A stretch of DNA of 6,770 bases from an uncultured Acidimicrobiia bacterium. Lineage in GTDB: Bacteria > Actinomycetota > Acidimicrobiia > Spongiisociales > UBA5794. The position numbers and the translations under genes are program-made. The number at the start of each line of letters is the position of its first letter. Positions within the stretch are counted from its first letter, which is position 1. The notes under the pieces are model-generated. The model saw only the letters and a program-made list of their open reading frames with translations, was not told where the DNA came from and did not search any database. Below are positions 5,933-6,770 of this stretch, one piece after another. The stretch is from contig CAJWGC010000061.1 of NCBI GenBank assembly GCA_913031525.1, positions 1-6,770 of the forward strand, in the 5' to 3' direction.

Positions 5933-6664
5933 TCAGACCAGGTGGCCGCCTCCATCTATTCGAACGATCTCGCCAGTGATGTAATCGTTTTCGATGAGAG
6001 AGAGAACCGCTTCCGCTACAGGAGCAGTGCCACCGGAACGGCCCATGGGTACTTGCAAGCCCAGCTTTTCGGCATAATCCGCTCCCTGATCTGACGGCGG
6101 AAGAATAACTCCTAGAGCTACCGCGTTCACACGTATAGTGGGAGCAAGAGCAAGTGCGGCTGCATACGTGAAAGCATTAAGCCCACCCTTGGCGACAATG
6201 TAACTGAAGTGTTTCAAATTCGGTGTTGCTGTCTTGACATCCGTAACGTTGACTACTGAACCTTCGAAATTATGTGGCAACGCTTCAGCAAATGCCTGAG
6301 TAAGGAATACTGGCGCGGAAAGCGTCAGATCTTGAGTAGCCCGGAACTGGTCAAACGATACGTCCTGCAATCGGTCCTCGGGAAAGGAGCTCGCATTGTT
6401 GACAAGAATGGAAATCGGGCCAAGAGCGTTAGTGGCGTGCTCGATCAAAGCTACTCCAGTACGAGGATCACTGAGATCCATTGACCCCATAGCCACATTC
6501 ACTCCGTGGCTCTTCGCGAGCGCTTTGGTTTCCTCGGCAAGCGCGATGGAACGGTTGCAATGGATAAAAACGTTGGCACCGACCTCAGCTAGCTTCAAGG
6601 TCACTGCCTTGCCGATTCGGTGGGCTCCTCCGGTAACAAGAGCATTGCGGCCTGCGATTTTCAT
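5933..6664 (-). CDS. Pteridine-reductase-type (FolM/PTR1-like) short-chain dehydrogenase
   Basis: A 243-residue NADPH-type short-chain reductase. Numbered from ATG 6664, the cofactor motif TGGAHRIG at 11-18 has the TGx3RxG form typical of pteridine reductases instead of the ordinary TGx3GxG. NNASSF at 89-94 replaces the usual NNAG and is likewise pteridine-reductase-like. The catalytic triad looks like D142-Y155-K159, matching the Asp-Tyr-Lys spacing of Leishmania PTR1 (D181, Y194, K198), where Asp stands in place of Ser. The C-terminus ITGEIVRIDGGGHLV is canonical. It may reduce dihydromonapterin, dihydrobiopterin or dihydrofolate; sitting just before folB-folKE, a pterin or folate substrate is likely, and it could supply DHFR activity if folA is absent. 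An in-frame ATG at 6670 adds two residues, but TAGCCT ends only one base before it. ATG 6664 has the 7-nt spacing seen in the other genes and is preferred. Confidence 0.88.
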   Translation of the reverse strand: MKIAGRNALVTGGAHRIGKAVTLKLAEVGANVFIHCNRSIALAEETKALAKSHGVNVAMGSMDLSDPRTGVALIEHATNALGPISILVNNASSFPEDRLQDVSFDQFRATQDLTLSAPVFLTQAFAEALPHNFEGSVVNVTDVKTATPNLKHFSYIVAKGGLNAFTYAAALALAPTIRVNAVALGVILPPSDQGADYAEKLGLQVPMGRSGGTAPVAEAVLSLIENDYITGEIVRIDGGGHLV

Positions 6665-6686
6665 ACTCATGAGGCTACCTCGTATC
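6665..6686 (-). promoter_or_regulatory. Putative leaderless promoter of the pteridine reductase gene (-10 TAGCCT)
   Basis: TAGCCT at 6677-6672 on the minus strand lies 7 nt before ATG 6664 and directly follows GATACGAGG (6686-6678). The junction forms the short inverted repeat GAGG-TAG-CCTC (6681-6671). The same two blocks, separated by CCAG, precede folB. No -35 box or Shine-Dalgarno sequence is visible. Confidence 0.5.
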
Positions 6687-6770
6687 TGTTGTTCACCTTC
6701 GATGTAGGTAATTCGCGGCTATCTTTCCACTAGTGAGCAGGCTCGACCCAAAACCCGGACGTTGGATACT
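6687..6770. other. Right-edge region, no gene assignable
   Basis: On the minus strand the three frames entering from the right edge close after 12, 16 and 25 codons (stops at 6732-6730, 6721-6719 and 6695-6693). Any one of these could be the C-terminus of an upstream gene, but none carries a motif I recognise. I see no terminator hairpin or RNA gene here. Confidence 0.4.

Noticed and set aside
6693..6770. C-terminal tail of an upstream gene entering from the right edge, possibly folP
   Set aside because: The three minus-strand frames end after 12, 16 and 25 codons and none shows a recognisable folP or other C-terminus, so no coding call is justified.

Overview
The window is a compact bacterial segment in which every supported gene lies on the minus strand, so the genes read from right to left. 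Base composition is moderate, roughly half G+C by eye. No mobile element, CRISPR array, tRNA or rRNA is visible. Five of the seven genes have a TAnnnT hexamer 6-7 nt before the chosen start codon and no Shine-Dalgarno sequence there, which is the usual arrangement for leaderless genes. Such genes are best known from Actinobacteria and Deinococcus-Thermus, so an actinobacterial-type organism of moderate GC is my best guess. Chloroflexota or another phylum cannot be excluded from sequence alone.

In transcription order: 6664-5933 encodes a pteridine-reductase-type (FolM/PTR1-like) short-chain reductase. 5886-5518 encodes a FolB/FolX-family dihydroneopterin enzyme. 5493-4366 encodes a fused FolK-FolE protein (HPPK plus GTP cyclohydrolase I). 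4300-3293 encodes MoaA, the first enzyme of molybdopterin synthesis. 3233-2001 encodes a 12-helix MFS transporter. 1945-527 encodes a GlcD-type FAD-linked oxidase. 530 to the left edge encodes the N-terminal 176 residues of a GlcE-like partner, cut by the window. The 106 bases right of the reductase start hold its promoter and perhaps the unrecognisable tail of another gene. No gene-free stretch exceeds about 110 bases.

The first four genes all act on GTP-derived pterins. FolE opens GTP to dihydroneopterin triphosphate, FolB or FolX processes the side chain, FolK pyrophosphorylates 6-hydroxymethyl-dihydropterin, and the reductase could reduce a dihydropterin or dihydrofolate. MoaA diverts GTP to the molybdopterin branch. 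GlcD and GlcE would form a glycolate or similar 2-hydroxyacid oxidase, normally completed by an iron-sulfur subunit GlcF that would lie beyond the left edge.

The most interesting points are: (i) a leaderless promoter signature at each inferred transcription-unit start, while the two internal genes (folKE, glcE) have Shine-Dalgarno sequences; (ii) an exact 15-bp element shared by the folB and MFS promoters, with a shortened relative before the reductase; (iii) the FolK-FolE fusion, whose FolK half lacks a normally conserved arginine-containing segment; (iv) a FolM-like plus FolX-like gene pair. None of this amounts to a demonstrably new system. The genes are recognisable housekeeping and metabolic families in a somewhat unusual arrangement.
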